Shown here piece after piece: positions 1 through 8,796 of a stretch of DNA of 64,000 bases. Each line of letters begins with the position of its first letter. The stretch's first letter is position 1. The notes beneath the pieces were generated by a model. That model was not told the DNA's origin and searched no databases. It worked only from the letters and a program-made list of their open reading frames with translations. This DNA comes from Ardenticatenaceae bacterium (lineage in GTDB: Bacteria; Chloroflexota; Anaerolineae; Promineifilales; Promineifilaceae). The DNA lies in NCBI GenBank assembly GCA_011525915.1, contig WYBM01000052.1:1-64000 (forward strand), given 5' to 3'. A program made the translations under genes and the position numbers.

Positions 1-1
1 A

Positions 2-118
2 CGGGCCTTATGCCGCTACCATACTTTTCCTGACTGGGATGCACTCTGGTTATTTATGATCAAAGCCTTGGATGAGGATGATATTCCACCTAACATCGCC
101 GCTCTAATTTCAAATTGA
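2..118 (+). CDS. C-terminal fragment of an unidentified protein, cut by the window edge
   Basis: An open frame enters from the left edge and stops at TGA 116-118. It gives 38 residues ending in DEDDIPPNIAALISN, with an aromatic stretch (FPDWDALWLFMIKAL) before it. The composition looks like real protein, and the frame ends just before the noncoding repeat at 175-282, which fits a gene end. No family could be assigned from so short a piece. It would be convergent with recA. It could be a chance open frame. Confidence 0.4.
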   Translation, partial: RALCRYHTFPDWDALWLFMIKALDEDDIPPNIAALISN

Positions 119-174
119 GAATTGCTGCGCTGAGAAGAGGGGTGGCAAAATCGCTGATGGTCGCCTCAGGGCGT

Positions 175-282
175 GCCAGGTAATCAGTCATCAGTGTCCA
201 GCCATCAGTCCAGAAGAACACCCAACTGATCACTGAAAATTGATCACTTTAAAACACCAAGTTAATTGTAAACAAGCCCTTT
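175..282. repeat. Dispersed noncoding repeat, copy A (TCAGT/ACTGA inverted arms)
   Basis: About 108 bases, starting GCCAGGTAATCAGTCATCAG and ending near the recA stop, are closely matched by 60660-60773. The left arm is rich in TCAGT units and the right arm in ACTGATCACTGA, so it can fold back on itself. Both copies lie between convergent genes. No coding frame is visible. A role as a bidirectional transcription end or REP-like element is inference. Confidence 0.8.
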
Positions 283-1348
283 AGAAGACGGCCTCTTCTG
301 TGACGACGCCATTACCCGGAGCCTCAGCTTCAAATTCGCCCAGGGGTAGACCGGCTTCGCGCCGAATTAAGTATTCCAACTCTTCTATGATAGAAGGATT
401 CTCCAAGAGAAAAATCTTCGCGTTTTCCCGTCCCTGGCCCAATAGGGTTTCACCATAACGAAAATACGCGCCGCGTTTATCAATCAGCCCCAGTTGTACG
501 CCTAAATCCAGCACATCCCCCACAAAGGAGATGCCTTCATTATACATGATGTCAAATTCACACTCGGCAAAAGGTGCCGCTACTTTATTCTTCTTGACCT
601 TTATTTTTGTCCGGTTGCCCACCACGTCTGAACCGGCCTTGATCGCCTCTGTGCGACGAATGTCCAGGCGCACGGAGGCGTAAAACTTTAGGGCGTTGCC
701 GCCACTTGTGGTTTCTGGGCTGCCAAACATGACCCCAATTTTTGAGCGTAACTGATTGGTGAAAATGACCACAGTGTTGGTCTGTTTGATAGCCCCGGAG
801 AGCTTTCGTAATGCCTGTGACATAAGACGGGCTTGCAGGCCCACATGGGCATCCCCCATTTCCCCTTCAATTTCGGCGCGGGGGACCAGAGCGGCTACAG
901 AATCTACGACCACCACATCCATGGTGCCAGAGCGGATGAGCGCCTCGGCAATTTCTAGTGCCTGCTCACCGGTATCTGGTTGGGAGACGTACAGGTTGTT
1001 GATGTCTACACCGCATCGTTCGGCATAATGAGGGTCCAGGGCGTGCTCCATATCGACAAAAGCGCAGACGCCGCCCCGTTTTTGGGCTTCAGCAATAACG
1101 TGCTGGCAAATGGTTGTCTTACCAGAGGATTCGGGACCATAAATTTCAATAACCCGGCCGCGTGGCAAACCGCCGACACCCAGCGCAATATCCAGCGCCA
1201 GAGAACCGGTAGGAATGGATTCTACCTGCATGTGTTGGGCTTCACCCAGGCGCATAATGGTACCTTCACCAAAACGTTTGGTGATAGTGTCCAATGTTTT
1301 TTCCAGGATGGCGTCACGGCCGTCCCCTGACCCGTTTTTTTTAGCCAT
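281..1348 (-). CDS. recA: RecA recombinase
   Basis: RecA (355 aa, usual length) forms ATP-dependent filaments on single-stranded DNA, drives strand exchange in recombinational repair and activates LexA self-cleavage. Seen: Walker A GPESSGKTT at residues 71-79, Walker B ending VVVVDSVAAL near 145-155, the loop-2 region FGSPETTSGGNALKFYAS, and the KVKKNK segment before the C-terminal domain. The tail is acidic (EFEAEAPG), as is normal. The ATG at 1348 is preceded by AAGGAG at ideal spacing. Upstream on the same strand lie a good sigma-70 promoter and two LexA-type operators (1393-1451), so it is expected to be SOS-inducible and transcribed apart from murJ. Identification is secure. Confidence 0.98.
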   Translation of the reverse strand: MAKKNGSGDGRDAILEKTLDTITKRFGEGTIMRLGEAQHMQVESIPTGSLALDIALGVGGLPRGRVIEIYGPESSGKTTICQHVIAEAQKRGGVCAFVDMEHALDPHYAERCGVDINNLYVSQPDTGEQALEIAEALIRSGTMDVVVVDSVAALVPRAEIEGEMGDAHVGLQARLMSQALRKLSGAIKQTNTVVIFTNQLRSKIGVMFGSPETTSGGNALKFYASVRLDIRRTEAIKAGSDVVGNRTKIKVKKNKVAAPFAECEFDIMYNEGISFVGDVLDLGVQLGLIDKRGAYFRYGETLLGQGRENAKIFLLENPSIIEELEYLIRREAGLPLGEFEAEAPGNGVVTEEAVF

Positions 1349-1392
1349 GAGAGTATCTCCTTATGACAATCTAGAGGGGTATTAACACAGGC

Positions 1393-1451
1393 ATTGTAGC
1401 ACGAATGTTCTAATACGTCAAGATATAAATCTAATTTTAGAACGATTGTTC
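1393..1451 (-). promoter_or_regulatory. recA promoter with two LexA (SOS) boxes
   Basis: Read on the minus strand: -35 TTGACG (1421-1416), a 17-base spacer, and -10 TACAAT (1398-1393). The spacer contains GAACATTCGTGC (1410-1399), one base off GAAC-N4-GTTC. A second, perfect box GAACAATCGTTC lies upstream at 1451-1440, inside the last codons of murJ. The box centres are 41 bases apart, close to four helical turns. GAAC-N4-GTTC is the Bacillus-type LexA operator. No lexA gene is in the window, so the regulator is inferred. Confidence 0.75.
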
Positions 1452-3047
1452 AATATCTGATTGGCGACGCATCAGCCGGGCTAACACCAGGATCTCTCGC
1501 CCCCCAGCCAGGTAATCTAAACATAGATACACGGCCATGCCTATCATGCCCATAAACGCCAGGTATGCGCCTTGGGCCAGAAGCGAGACAAGCCGGGAAG
1601 CGTCGGTAAACCACAGCGCCACGGCCGTGATGGGCATTGTGCGCATCAGTGTCCAAATGACCCCAGCCATGCCCGCTGTGGCCAACAGGGCACGCCCAGC
1701 CGTAACAGTGAGCAGACGCCCCCCCAAATCACCCAGTTCGCGCCGGTTGAGCCAGTACAACAGGAACGCCAGAAAGGTAAAGGCAATGGTACTGGCCAGT
1801 GCCAACCCCCTGACGCCAAATGTCCTGACCCACAGAAAGGCAAAAAAGGTATTCACGATGAGCCATCCCCCATACGCAAACATAGGGACGCGGGTGTTGT
1901 GCCGGGCATAAAAGAGGCGAGCCACAATCTCATTGGTGGCCTCGCTGACAATACGCACGCTAAAAATGACCAACACACTATAGATGACCGCCGTTGCCGC
2001 CGCATCAAATATGAGCGAGAGCGCCGGCTGCCCCAACAGCACCGTAAGTGCCGCTGCGGGAATGGTAAGAAACCAGATGACGCGTAACGCATTGACGGCC
2101 GTGCGCTTTAACCCCTCTATATCACCGGCATTAAACAACTCGGCCATGGTAGGGAAAACGACAATGGCAATAGCCGTGCCCAACAACGTCTCCGGGAATT
2201 GCATAAACGCGTAGCCATAGAAGTAGCCAGAGGTGCTGCTTACGGGCAGGCTGGAGGCCAGGCGAATAATGACCAGGTCAGCCAGTTGGATGACACCCAG
2301 CGTAACCACACGCGGCCCCATCAATACGATAATTTCACGAACCCCCTGCAGCTGCATCGCCAGCTTGGGCCGGTAACCAATGCGGTATTTCATGAGCGCC
2401 GGAACTTGAATGAAAATGTGCAAAACGCTGCCCAACACCGTACCCCAGGCCAACCCCACAATCCCCATGTGGGGCACAAAGAAGAACAGGCCAACAAGAT
2501 AACCAATGTCCAGCGCAATGGGAGCCAGGGCAGGCAGGGCAAAATGTTGGTGCGCATTTAAGATGCTGCTTAACACGCCGCTGATGCCAAAGAGGGTGGT
2601 CTGGATGAGGATGACGCGCATGATCACGGCCGTGAGCTGCTGCATTTCAGGGGTAAACCCTTGCCCAGGAATGTCAGAACCGGGAACAAGGAGTTCACGG
2701 GCAATCCAGGGAGCAGCTATGGCCGCCACCAGGCAAACAGTTCCCAATACCGCTAACACCAATGTCACGATGGTGTTGGCCAGGTGTGCCGCCTGTTTTT
2801 GGCTCTCATCGGTGAGGTATTTAGAGTAAACGGGGATAAAGGCGGCGGCTAAAGCGCCGCCAGCAATAAGGGTAAAAAACACCTCTGGCAGCTGATTGGC
2901 GGCGGTGAAGGCATCATAGTCAGGTGATGTGCCAAAGGTATTGGCCACCAGGAAGAGCCGCCCCAACCCGGTGAGCTTACCCAAACCGAAAAAAAGGATG
3001 ACAATCACGGAGGATTTTAACAAGTGACGGGCACGATTTATGACCAT
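1437..3047 (-). CDS. murJ: MurJ-type lipid II flippase (MviN family)
   Basis: Polytopic membrane protein, 536 aa, of the MOP superfamily, which flips lipid II across the cytoplasmic membrane for peptidoglycan synthesis. Seen: the N-terminal segment SSVIVILFFGLGKLTGLGR, the family stretch ALAAAFIPVYSKYL near residues 65-80, and about 14 hydrophobic helices with short charged loops. Length matches bacterial MurJ. ATG at 3047 follows a TCAGT repeat (3049-3110) rather than another gene. Its 3' end carries a LexA-type box that belongs to recA. Other MOP flippases of polysaccharide export are possible, but the N-terminal motif favours MurJ. Confidence 0.9.
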   Translation of the reverse strand: MVINRARHLLKSSVIVILFFGLGKLTGLGRLFLVANTFGTSPDYDAFTAANQLPEVFFTLIAGGALAAAFIPVYSKYLTDESQKQAAHLANTIVTLVLAVLGTVCLVAAIAAPWIARELLVPGSDIPGQGFTPEMQQLTAVIMRVILIQTTLFGISGVLSSILNAHQHFALPALAPIALDIGYLVGLFFFVPHMGIVGLAWGTVLGSVLHIFIQVPALMKYRIGYRPKLAMQLQGVREIIVLMGPRVVTLGVIQLADLVIIRLASSLPVSSTSGYFYGYAFMQFPETLLGTAIAIVVFPTMAELFNAGDIEGLKRTAVNALRVIWFLTIPAAALTVLLGQPALSLIFDAAATAVIYSVLVIFSVRIVSEATNEIVARLFYARHNTRVPMFAYGGWLIVNTFFAFLWVRTFGVRGLALASTIAFTFLAFLLYWLNRRELGDLGGRLLTVTAGRALLATAGMAGVIWTLMRTMPITAVALWFTDASRLVSLLAQGAYLAFMGMIGMAVYLCLDYLAGGREILVLARLMRRQSDIEQSF

Positions 3048-3048
3048 G

Positions 3049-3110
3049 AGTATTCAGTGGTCAGTGTTCAGCATTCAGTTGGTTTCACTGAATACTGAAC
3101 ACTGAATAGT
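3049..3110. repeat. TCAGT/ACTGA inverted repeat, hairpin-forming
   Basis: The left arm (ATTCAGTGGTCAGTGTTCAG plus CATTCAGT) and right arm (ACTGAATACTGAACACTGAA) are near-perfect reverse complements over about 18 bases, around a short loop (TGGTTTC). It sits between the phosphoesterase stop (3113) and the murJ start (3047). It belongs to the family also seen at 175, 10529, 50757, 52231, 55884 and 60598. Confidence 0.8.
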
Positions 3111-3112
3111 GG

Positions 3113-4264
3113 TTACTTTTCTTGACGCCAGGGGTTGGGGAAGTAGGTGTAAAGGTAACGGCCGTAGGCGTTTGGCGCCCGGCGGTTTACCACCCCGCTG
3201 CTGTGACGAATAACAACCACGTCACCTTCTACGTCTACCTGGGCGCCGTTAAGGTTGTCGGCCACCACCCCTATAGGGGCGGCCAGGGTGCGATCATATT
3301 CCACCAGCATATCACGATGGTGCAGCAGCACACTGTTGCCCACGGTGATACCCTGACCGTTAGGGTAGGGTGGTGGTGGGAAATACCGCGCCAGATCTTG
3401 AGGGGGGAACTGCTGATAACGGATCATCTGGTTTTGAGCAAAATCAACCCGGATATCCTGGCGCAGACGGCCGTCTGCATGGTTCACCGTGTGCAGATCA
3501 AACCCTGTATGGTCAAACGTAAGGAAGCGTGTATGGCGGCGGCCGTCGCGGGTGTGGTTACCTATGACGCCGCCGTGCACAAAGGTACAATGTCCCACAT
3601 GTGTGATGGTGTCCTGATAATCATGCCCCAGATGGTTATGGCCGGAGAACCACAGCTTAATGTGGGGGTTGGCCTGCACCAGTTCCATAAAACGTTCTGG
3701 GTAGGTGTAATGGTTCAGGTAGGCATTGGGCCCTTTCAGGTGCAGGTCTTGCAGCACACGAATGCCTGATCCCAGAATGGGCGCGTGGCTAAAGACCATG
3801 ATGGGTCGGTCAGCATATTCAGCCAGGGTGTGGGCGAACCAGTCAAGCTGTGCCTGGTCAATATGGACTTCATGATGGGAACCAAGGTTGCCACGAAAAC
3901 TGGTTTGAGAAAGGATGACACCCACGGCCGTACCCCAATCGACGGTGGTATACGGCCGTTCCTGTTCAAATACCTCACACCAGGCGGCTACGGCATCTTT
4001 ATCTTTCTTAAATTCTGCGCCCTCCATGTCATGGTTGCCGATCAGCGCATGGAAAGGGACACCAAAACCGCTGAAATACTCATAGCCCTCTGTAAATGAG
4101 AGGCGTGTGCCACAGTGGGAGTACCCCCCCTGGTCGCCCAGGCTGACCACGGCATGTGGTTCTAAGGCCACCAACTGCTGCTGGGCGTGGATGAGGGCCG
4201 CATGTTGGCTGGTTTCATAATGTAAATCGCCGACAATAGCCAGGCGTTGTTGTGTTGTTGGCAT
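3113..4264 (-). CDS. Calcineurin-like metallophosphoesterase
   Basis: A 383-residue protein with the metallophosphoesterase signature: GDLHYE near residue 12, GDQGG near 43, GNHDME near 76, FSHAP near 158 and SGHNHLGHD near 207. These are the usual ligands for a two-metal phosphoesterase site. Beyond about residue 250 is a beta-rich C-terminal region without a recognised motif, typical of the secreted or purple-acid-like subgroup, but no signal peptide is visible. TTAGGAG precedes ATG 4264. It lies 76 bases downstream of the McrB-like ATPase on the same strand, so the two may be cotranscribed. The substrate cannot be told from sequence. Confidence 0.85.
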   Translation of the reverse strand: MPTTQQRLAIVGDLHYETSQHAALIHAQQQLVALEPHAVVSLGDQGGYSHCGTRLSFTEGYEYFSGFGVPFHALIGNHDMEGAEFKKDKDAVAAWCEVFEQERPYTTVDWGTAVGVILSQTSFRGNLGSHHEVHIDQAQLDWFAHTLAEYADRPIMVFSHAPILGSGIRVLQDLHLKGPNAYLNHYTYPERFMELVQANPHIKLWFSGHNHLGHDYQDTITHVGHCTFVHGGVIGNHTRDGRRHTRFLTFDHTGFDLHTVNHADGRLRQDIRVDFAQNQMIRYQQFPPQDLARYFPPPPYPNGQGITVGNSVLLHHRDMLVEYDRTLAAPIGVVADNLNGAQVDVEGDVVVIRHSSGVVNRRAPNAYGRYLYTYFPNPWRQEK

Positions 4265-4340
4265 AAATAAACTATCTCCTAAATGTTTGAAGGAAGCTTA
4301 CCTACAATCAGCCCAAACGGCACATTTGCTAAATGTTGAC

Positions 4341-6023
4341 TTAGAGTTGGTTTTGTATTCTGGCCCAACGGAAGGCGTCTACCTGTTCTGGCTGGTCGAA
4401 AAAGTATTCTTCCAGGTAAGGCTCAATTTCCATACGCCAGATGTCTTCTAGCTGGCCGGGCAGGTCTGGGTGCATGAAAAAGGTGACGCCAATGGCATAG
4501 TGGGGGTCGGCGATCTGGCGGTTGAGGCGGTGCAGCACCTTGATCAGGGGGTCGGGGTTGTAGCCGGTTTGTTGGTGATAATGGTGCAGGATGTCATCAT
4601 TAGGTGGTAAATGGATAAAGGCAAAGCGGCGGCGAAGGGCATGGTCTACCAGGGCTATGGAACGGTCGGCTGTGTTCATGGCGCCAATAAGCCGCACATT
4701 AGGGGGAATGCGGAAGGTGCCGCCTTCGGCTAGAGGAATGGCGGCGTCACGATACTCCAGCAGGTACATGAGTTCGCCAAAGACACTGGCCAGGTTGGCA
4801 CGGTTGATCTCGTCTATGATGAGGACACAGATGCCGGTGTGGTGGGCGGCGCGGGCGCAAAAGTGGTAAAAACGGCCGGGAGCCACTTCATACCGCACAT
4901 GGCCATGGTCATCTGTGAACGGCCGTATGCCTTGCACAAAGGCTTCATAGGCATACGCCGGGTGGAACTGCACCAGTTCCCAAAAGCCGTCTCCCTGGCT
5001 GGCCAGGTGCTGCGCCAGTTGTTGGGCCATAAACGTTTTGCCGGTACCGGGGGGGCCATAGAGAATGGCCTGCCCTTTACGGTGGACGGCTTTTACCCAA
5101 CGTTGTAATGTTGCTTCTGGCCAGCCGGTTTGGGCCGCGCAGTCAGCCAGGGTGTAGCGTGGCTGCGGTGCTGCTGGGGCCTGGGTGGTATCTGCCTTTG
5201 GTGGGGTGGGTGGGGCATCATGCAAAACGGCCGTGGTCGGTGAGGCTACTTCATAATGCAGAGGTGAGGGCACCAGCCCTGGCGGTACATCCAGTTCTAT
5301 CTGCCCTTTTGTGTCCAGCCGCCCTGTCTGTTCATTGCTTTCCTGTTCACAAACCCAAACAAAACTTTGCACGTCTACCATGTCACGGGCGCCGTAGGGG
5401 GCCAGTGTTTTTAACAGCGCTTGTGACTGTGTCAACATGGCGCTGTAACTACCGGCCGTAGGCTGCATGGTGATCAGAACTTTGGTTTTTAGGGAGGTGT
5501 CTTCCATTTCGTCAGCCCACATGAATTTCAGAAACCACCGAGCGGTGCGTGGTTTGACAAACATATCAGTATCCGGGTAGCAGAGAAAGAGAAAATAGGT
5601 AGCAAAGGGCCATTTGTTGGGCAGGTCATGTTCTTTTAAGTAGTTGGAAAAGGTTTGCAGGCGTTCAGGCGAAGGGCGGTCACCGTATAACAGGTTACGC
5701 ATTTGGGTGCAGAAAGTGGGGGTGTCCAGTGTTGGATGGTAGAGAACGGCCGTGTCTCCTGAAGAAGGCACCATGCGCCATAGTAAATTGTTGTCCTTTG
5801 CCAGACGGTTTAATTGATCAATAAAAGCATCAAAATCACCACGCGCCAGTAAGTGATCCAATGCTTGTTGGCTGAGTGCTTGCTGTGCTTTTTGTACGGA
5901 GGCGCGTTTGTACTCAATTTCATCCTTGATAAAGGCTGGATGGGAGAATCCGTCCCAATCTGGGTAGCGACGGCGGACAAGGTATAACAGTTCCTGTGAC
6001 TTCCAGGTGGGAAGCATAAACAA
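4341..6023 (-). CDS. Orphan McrB-like AAA+ ATPase
   Basis: A 560-residue protein. The C-terminal half (about 295-550) is an AAA+ module of the McrB/dynein-like class: Walker A GPPGTGKT, Walker B VLIIDEINRA, sensor GAMNTADRS and arginine-finger segment ALRRRFAF. McrB proteins are GTP/ATP motors of modification-dependent restriction, normally paired with the McrC nuclease. No McrC lies nearby; the next gene downstream is a metallophosphoesterase. The first 270 residues look like a ligand- or target-sensing region (conserved-looking WPFATYFLFLCYPD and FLKFMWADE) joined by a Pro/Ala-rich linker. The start is uncertain: TTG 6023 or ATG 6017, neither with a clear ribosome site. Defence is a guess from family only. 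Confidence 0.8.
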   Translation of the reverse strand: MFMLPTWKSQELLYLVRRRYPDWDGFSHPAFIKDEIEYKRASVQKAQQALSQQALDHLLARGDFDAFIDQLNRLAKDNNLLWRMVPSSGDTAVLYHPTLDTPTFCTQMRNLLYGDRPSPERLQTFSNYLKEHDLPNKWPFATYFLFLCYPDTDMFVKPRTARWFLKFMWADEMEDTSLKTKVLITMQPTAGSYSAMLTQSQALLKTLAPYGARDMVDVQSFVWVCEQESNEQTGRLDTKGQIELDVPPGLVPSPLHYEVASPTTAVLHDAPPTPPKADTTQAPAAPQPRYTLADCAAQTGWPEATLQRWVKAVHRKGQAILYGPPGTGKTFMAQQLAQHLASQGDGFWELVQFHPAYAYEAFVQGIRPFTDDHGHVRYEVAPGRFYHFCARAAHHTGICVLIIDEINRANLASVFGELMYLLEYRDAAIPLAEGGTFRIPPNVRLIGAMNTADRSIALVDHALRRRFAFIHLPPNDDILHHYHQQTGYNPDPLIKVLHRLNRQIADPHYAIGVTFFMHPDLPGQLEDIWRMEIEPYLEEYFFDQPEQVDAFRWARIQNQL

Positions 6024-6033
6024 CTATAAAAGA

Positions 6034-6071
6034 GTAAAACGTGAAATAGTGACTTTCATTTTACGTTTTAC
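6034..6071 (-). terminator. Hairpin downstream of the hybrid kinase
   Basis: GTAAAACGTGAAAT (6034-6047) and ATTTTACGTTTTAC (6058-6071) pair over 14 bases with one G-U and a 10-base loop. On the minus strand it is followed by TCTTTT. It lies between the kinase stop (6108) and the McrB-like gene start (6023), so it most likely ends the kinase transcript. Confidence 0.6.
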
Positions 6072-6107
6072 GGCTTACATAAGAAACCAAAGTGTAGACA
6101 TAATGCC

Positions 6108-8465
6108 TTATTTTGGCAAGAGCCGAGCCAGCAGGTGAGACAGTTCTTCCAGGGAAATAGGTTTTGTAATCCAGGCAGCAATTTTATCGTTGCCAGTGGT
6201 ATCAGTAAAACTATCCAGATTGTTCAGAGGGTGGCCGGTCATCAACACAAACGGCCTGGTTTTAACTTCCTCTGGAAGCAAGTTTAAAAGGCGGTAGCCG
6301 CTTGTGTGTGGCATCACCATGTCGCATAAAATAAGGTCAATTTCCTTATGGCGCCGGCGGCATATTTCTAATCCTTCACGGCCGTCATGGGCCACAATAA
6401 CCTGGTAATTAAGGGTCATCAAGCCGCTGGCTAAAGCCTGCCGCACCCGATCATCATCTTCAATGAGCAAAATTGTTTCATGGCGGCCCTTTTGTAATCC
6501 GGAAACATCTGTTTTGTCGGCAACGCCTGCTTGCACTAAAAAGGCCGGGAAATACAAGGTAAATGTGGTCCCCTGGTCAATCTGGCTGACCACATCAATA
6601 TGGCCGTCATGCTGTTTCACGATGCCGTAAACCTGGGCCAGCCCCAGCCCGGTGCCTTTTCCCGGTTCTTTGGTTGTAAAAAACGGCTCAAACAATCTTG
6701 GCAGCATCTCTGGGGGAATCCCTGTGCCGCTGTCTTGAACAGTGATTTTTACCCACTGTTGGATATCTGGGTTCAGCCCCGGAAAAGGATGTTTATTAAC
6801 CTGGAAGCGCTCAAGAGCCAGGTGCAAATGACCACCATCAGGCATCGCGTCACGGGCGTTAACCACCAGATTCATAAGCACCTGTTGGAGGCGTGTAGGG
6901 TCAGCATAGATCGTCACATTGTCTTGCCCCGTATCTAATGTCAGCTGGATAGACGTGGGCAAGGTTCGCTGCCAGAGCAGTGTCAGATTTTCCAGCAGCG
7001 GCCGGAAATCCACCACACGCTTTTCCAGAATGGTGCGACGGCTGAAGTCCAGAATTTGCTGGGTTAATTCGGCGGCGCGTGCCGATTGTTGGGTGATCAT
7101 TTGCATAGGTTCGTCCATGGCGGCCGGCAATGCCGGAGAACGCAAAAGCATATCAGCATAGAGCATAATAACGGCCAGAATGTTGTTAAAATCATGGGCA
7201 ATGCCCGCCGCCAGTTGGCCCACAGCCGCCATGCGTTCCTGGTGGCGCATTTGCTGATCTTGCTCCACCTTTTCTGTGATGTCCCGAAAGACCATACCGG
7301 TCATAACGCCTTGATCGGTAGTGATGGGGAATGTGAGCGCCTGTACGATACGCGTGCTGCCGTCAGCACGCTGTAATGTTCGCTCTTCCAGGCGGTTGAA
7401 CCAGGGAGCCTCCCTTGTTAGGCGGAAATGGGCGAGCGCTGCTTGCACGTTGGCCCACCAATCGGGCGGGCGTAAACTTGCGGGCATGAGCCGTTGCGTT
7501 ATCTCTGAGAGAGTAACATCGTATATCATCTCCCAACTATAACCGGTGATATGGGTCATCCCTAGGTTCCACTCAATAATCTTACCAGATTCGTCGGCCA
7601 GCATAATGCCATCGACGGATTGCTCAATAATGCTGCGGAATCGCTTTTCACTGGCCCGCAACTGGCGTTCAGCCTCTTTGCGCTGGGAAATGTCACGAAA
7701 TACTACCTGTGAAGAAGGTGTACCCATGTAATTGACGGGGGTGGCAGCCACAACCACATCAATGGTCCGGCCATCCAGACGGATAAATTTTTCTTCTAAT
7801 ACCCCTACATCGTCTTTACGGCCGTATATCTTTTTAATACGCGCCTGGACCTCGGCCCGGTAATCCGGATGAACAAAACTCCAGATGGACTGGCCGATAA
7901 ACTCGTCGGCTGATTGCCCCCCCAACAGACGCACGGCTTCCGGGTTGATGTACACCAATTTTTCTTGAGCGTGGACGGCAATGCCCAGGGGAGAAGCTTC
8001 AACCAGCTCTCGATAGCGCTCTTCGCTTTCATGCAGCTGCAGTTCAATCTCTTTTTGCGTGGTAATATTAGCACAGGTACCGATGTGCCCCAGGTAATGG
8101 CCGTTTTCAGTAAAGAGGGGTGCGGCCAGACACAACATCCAGAAGGTACGGCCGTCACGATGTTGCAGCCGGAACTCATAGCGCCATCTGGTGCGTTTAG
8201 CAGTGACTTCTTGTAACCCTGAGATAACGCCAGCCAGATCATCAGGATGAACACATGCCCACCAGCCGTTGTCTGCCCAGGCCCCGGCCGGCAGCCCGGT
8301 CCATTCCTGCCACTGAGCCTCGTTGACAAATATCCCCATGCCCTGGGCATCTGTTTGAAAAACCATCACCGGGAAGACATCCACGAGCAGTTGAAACCTG
8401 CGCTCGCTTGCCTGTAGGGCTGCTTGAAGCTGTTGGTTTATGTCCGACAATCGTTCTTCAATCAT
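6108..8465 (-). CDS. Hybrid PAS histidine kinase with C-terminal receiver
   Basis: A soluble sensor kinase of 785 aa from the preferred start. Three PAS domains (about residues 20-140, 145-265, 270-400), each ending in a PAC-like strand, are followed by a HisKA helix with the phospho-accepting His in GIAHDFNN. Then come an HATPase_c domain (N box NLVVNARDAM, G boxes DSGTGIP and GKGTGLGLAQ) and a receiver (about 660-780) with phospho-Asp in LILCDMVMP and Lys in TKPIS. No membrane segment is seen, so it senses a cytoplasmic cue. GGGTGGGGGATATATC precedes the ATG at 8465, which is favoured over an in-frame ATG at 8483. No partner regulator is adjacent. Confidence 0.93.
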   Translation of the reverse strand: MIEERLSDINQQLQAALQASERRFQLLVDVFPVMVFQTDAQGMGIFVNEAQWQEWTGLPAGAWADNGWWACVHPDDLAGVISGLQEVTAKRTRWRYEFRLQHRDGRTFWMLCLAAPLFTENGHYLGHIGTCANITTQKEIELQLHESEERYRELVEASPLGIAVHAQEKLVYINPEAVRLLGGQSADEFIGQSIWSFVHPDYRAEVQARIKKIYGRKDDVGVLEEKFIRLDGRTIDVVVAATPVNYMGTPSSQVVFRDISQRKEAERQLRASEKRFRSIIEQSVDGIMLADESGKIIEWNLGMTHITGYSWEMIYDVTLSEITQRLMPASLRPPDWWANVQAALAHFRLTREAPWFNRLEERTLQRADGSTRIVQALTFPITTDQGVMTGMVFRDITEKVEQDQQMRHQERMAAVGQLAAGIAHDFNNILAVIMLYADMLLRSPALPAAMDEPMQMITQQSARAAELTQQILDFSRRTILEKRVVDFRPLLENLTLLWQRTLPTSIQLTLDTGQDNVTIYADPTRLQQVLMNLVVNARDAMPDGGHLHLALERFQVNKHPFPGLNPDIQQWVKITVQDSGTGIPPEMLPRLFEPFFTTKEPGKGTGLGLAQVYGIVKQHDGHIDVVSQIDQGTTFTLYFPAFLVQAGVADKTDVSGLQKGRHETILLIEDDDRVRQALASGLMTLNYQVIVAHDGREGLEICRRRHKEIDLILCDMVMPHTSGYRLLNLLPEEVKTRPFVLMTGHPLNNLDSFTDTTGNDKIAAWITKPISLEELSHLLARLLPK

Positions 8466-8796
8466 GATATATCCCCCACCCATCGTCGATGATCAGGTAT
8501 CAAATTTAGGAGAGTAAGCCAAGGACGTAGTCGCAGAACAAGGGCTTCCAAAATGTAGTGGATACGCTGTCAGCAGCCACATCACTAGAAAGCCATGAGG
8601 TTGTTTCTAGTTAGCGGCTAAGGGTGTGCCTAAAAAACTTCCCGATTTAGGTGACGTAATTTCTAGACAATTGCTAGGTGTACCTGTTAGTATAGCTGAT
8701 TCTTGCGTAAAGATCAGACTGGTTCATACAGAGTAAAGGTCATGTTTGACGGCCGTATTTACCGCAGTTACACTCTTGCTTGCCTGGAGATTATGC
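8466..8796. other. Intergenic region between divergent genes, no gene seen
   Basis: 331 bases between the hybrid kinase (minus) and the EamA transporter (plus). It should hold both promoters, but no well-spaced -35/-10 pair could be chosen with confidence. A small perfect inverted repeat (CTAGAAA/TTTCTAG, 8586-8611) and the palindrome AGGTGTACCT near 8675 are visible. One ACGGCCGT lies near 8749. No coding frame with a ribosome site was found. Confidence 0.5.

Noticed and set aside
1537..2829. Open frames antisense to murJ
   Set aside because: They are shadows of a well-supported membrane protein and show no ribosome sites or domains.
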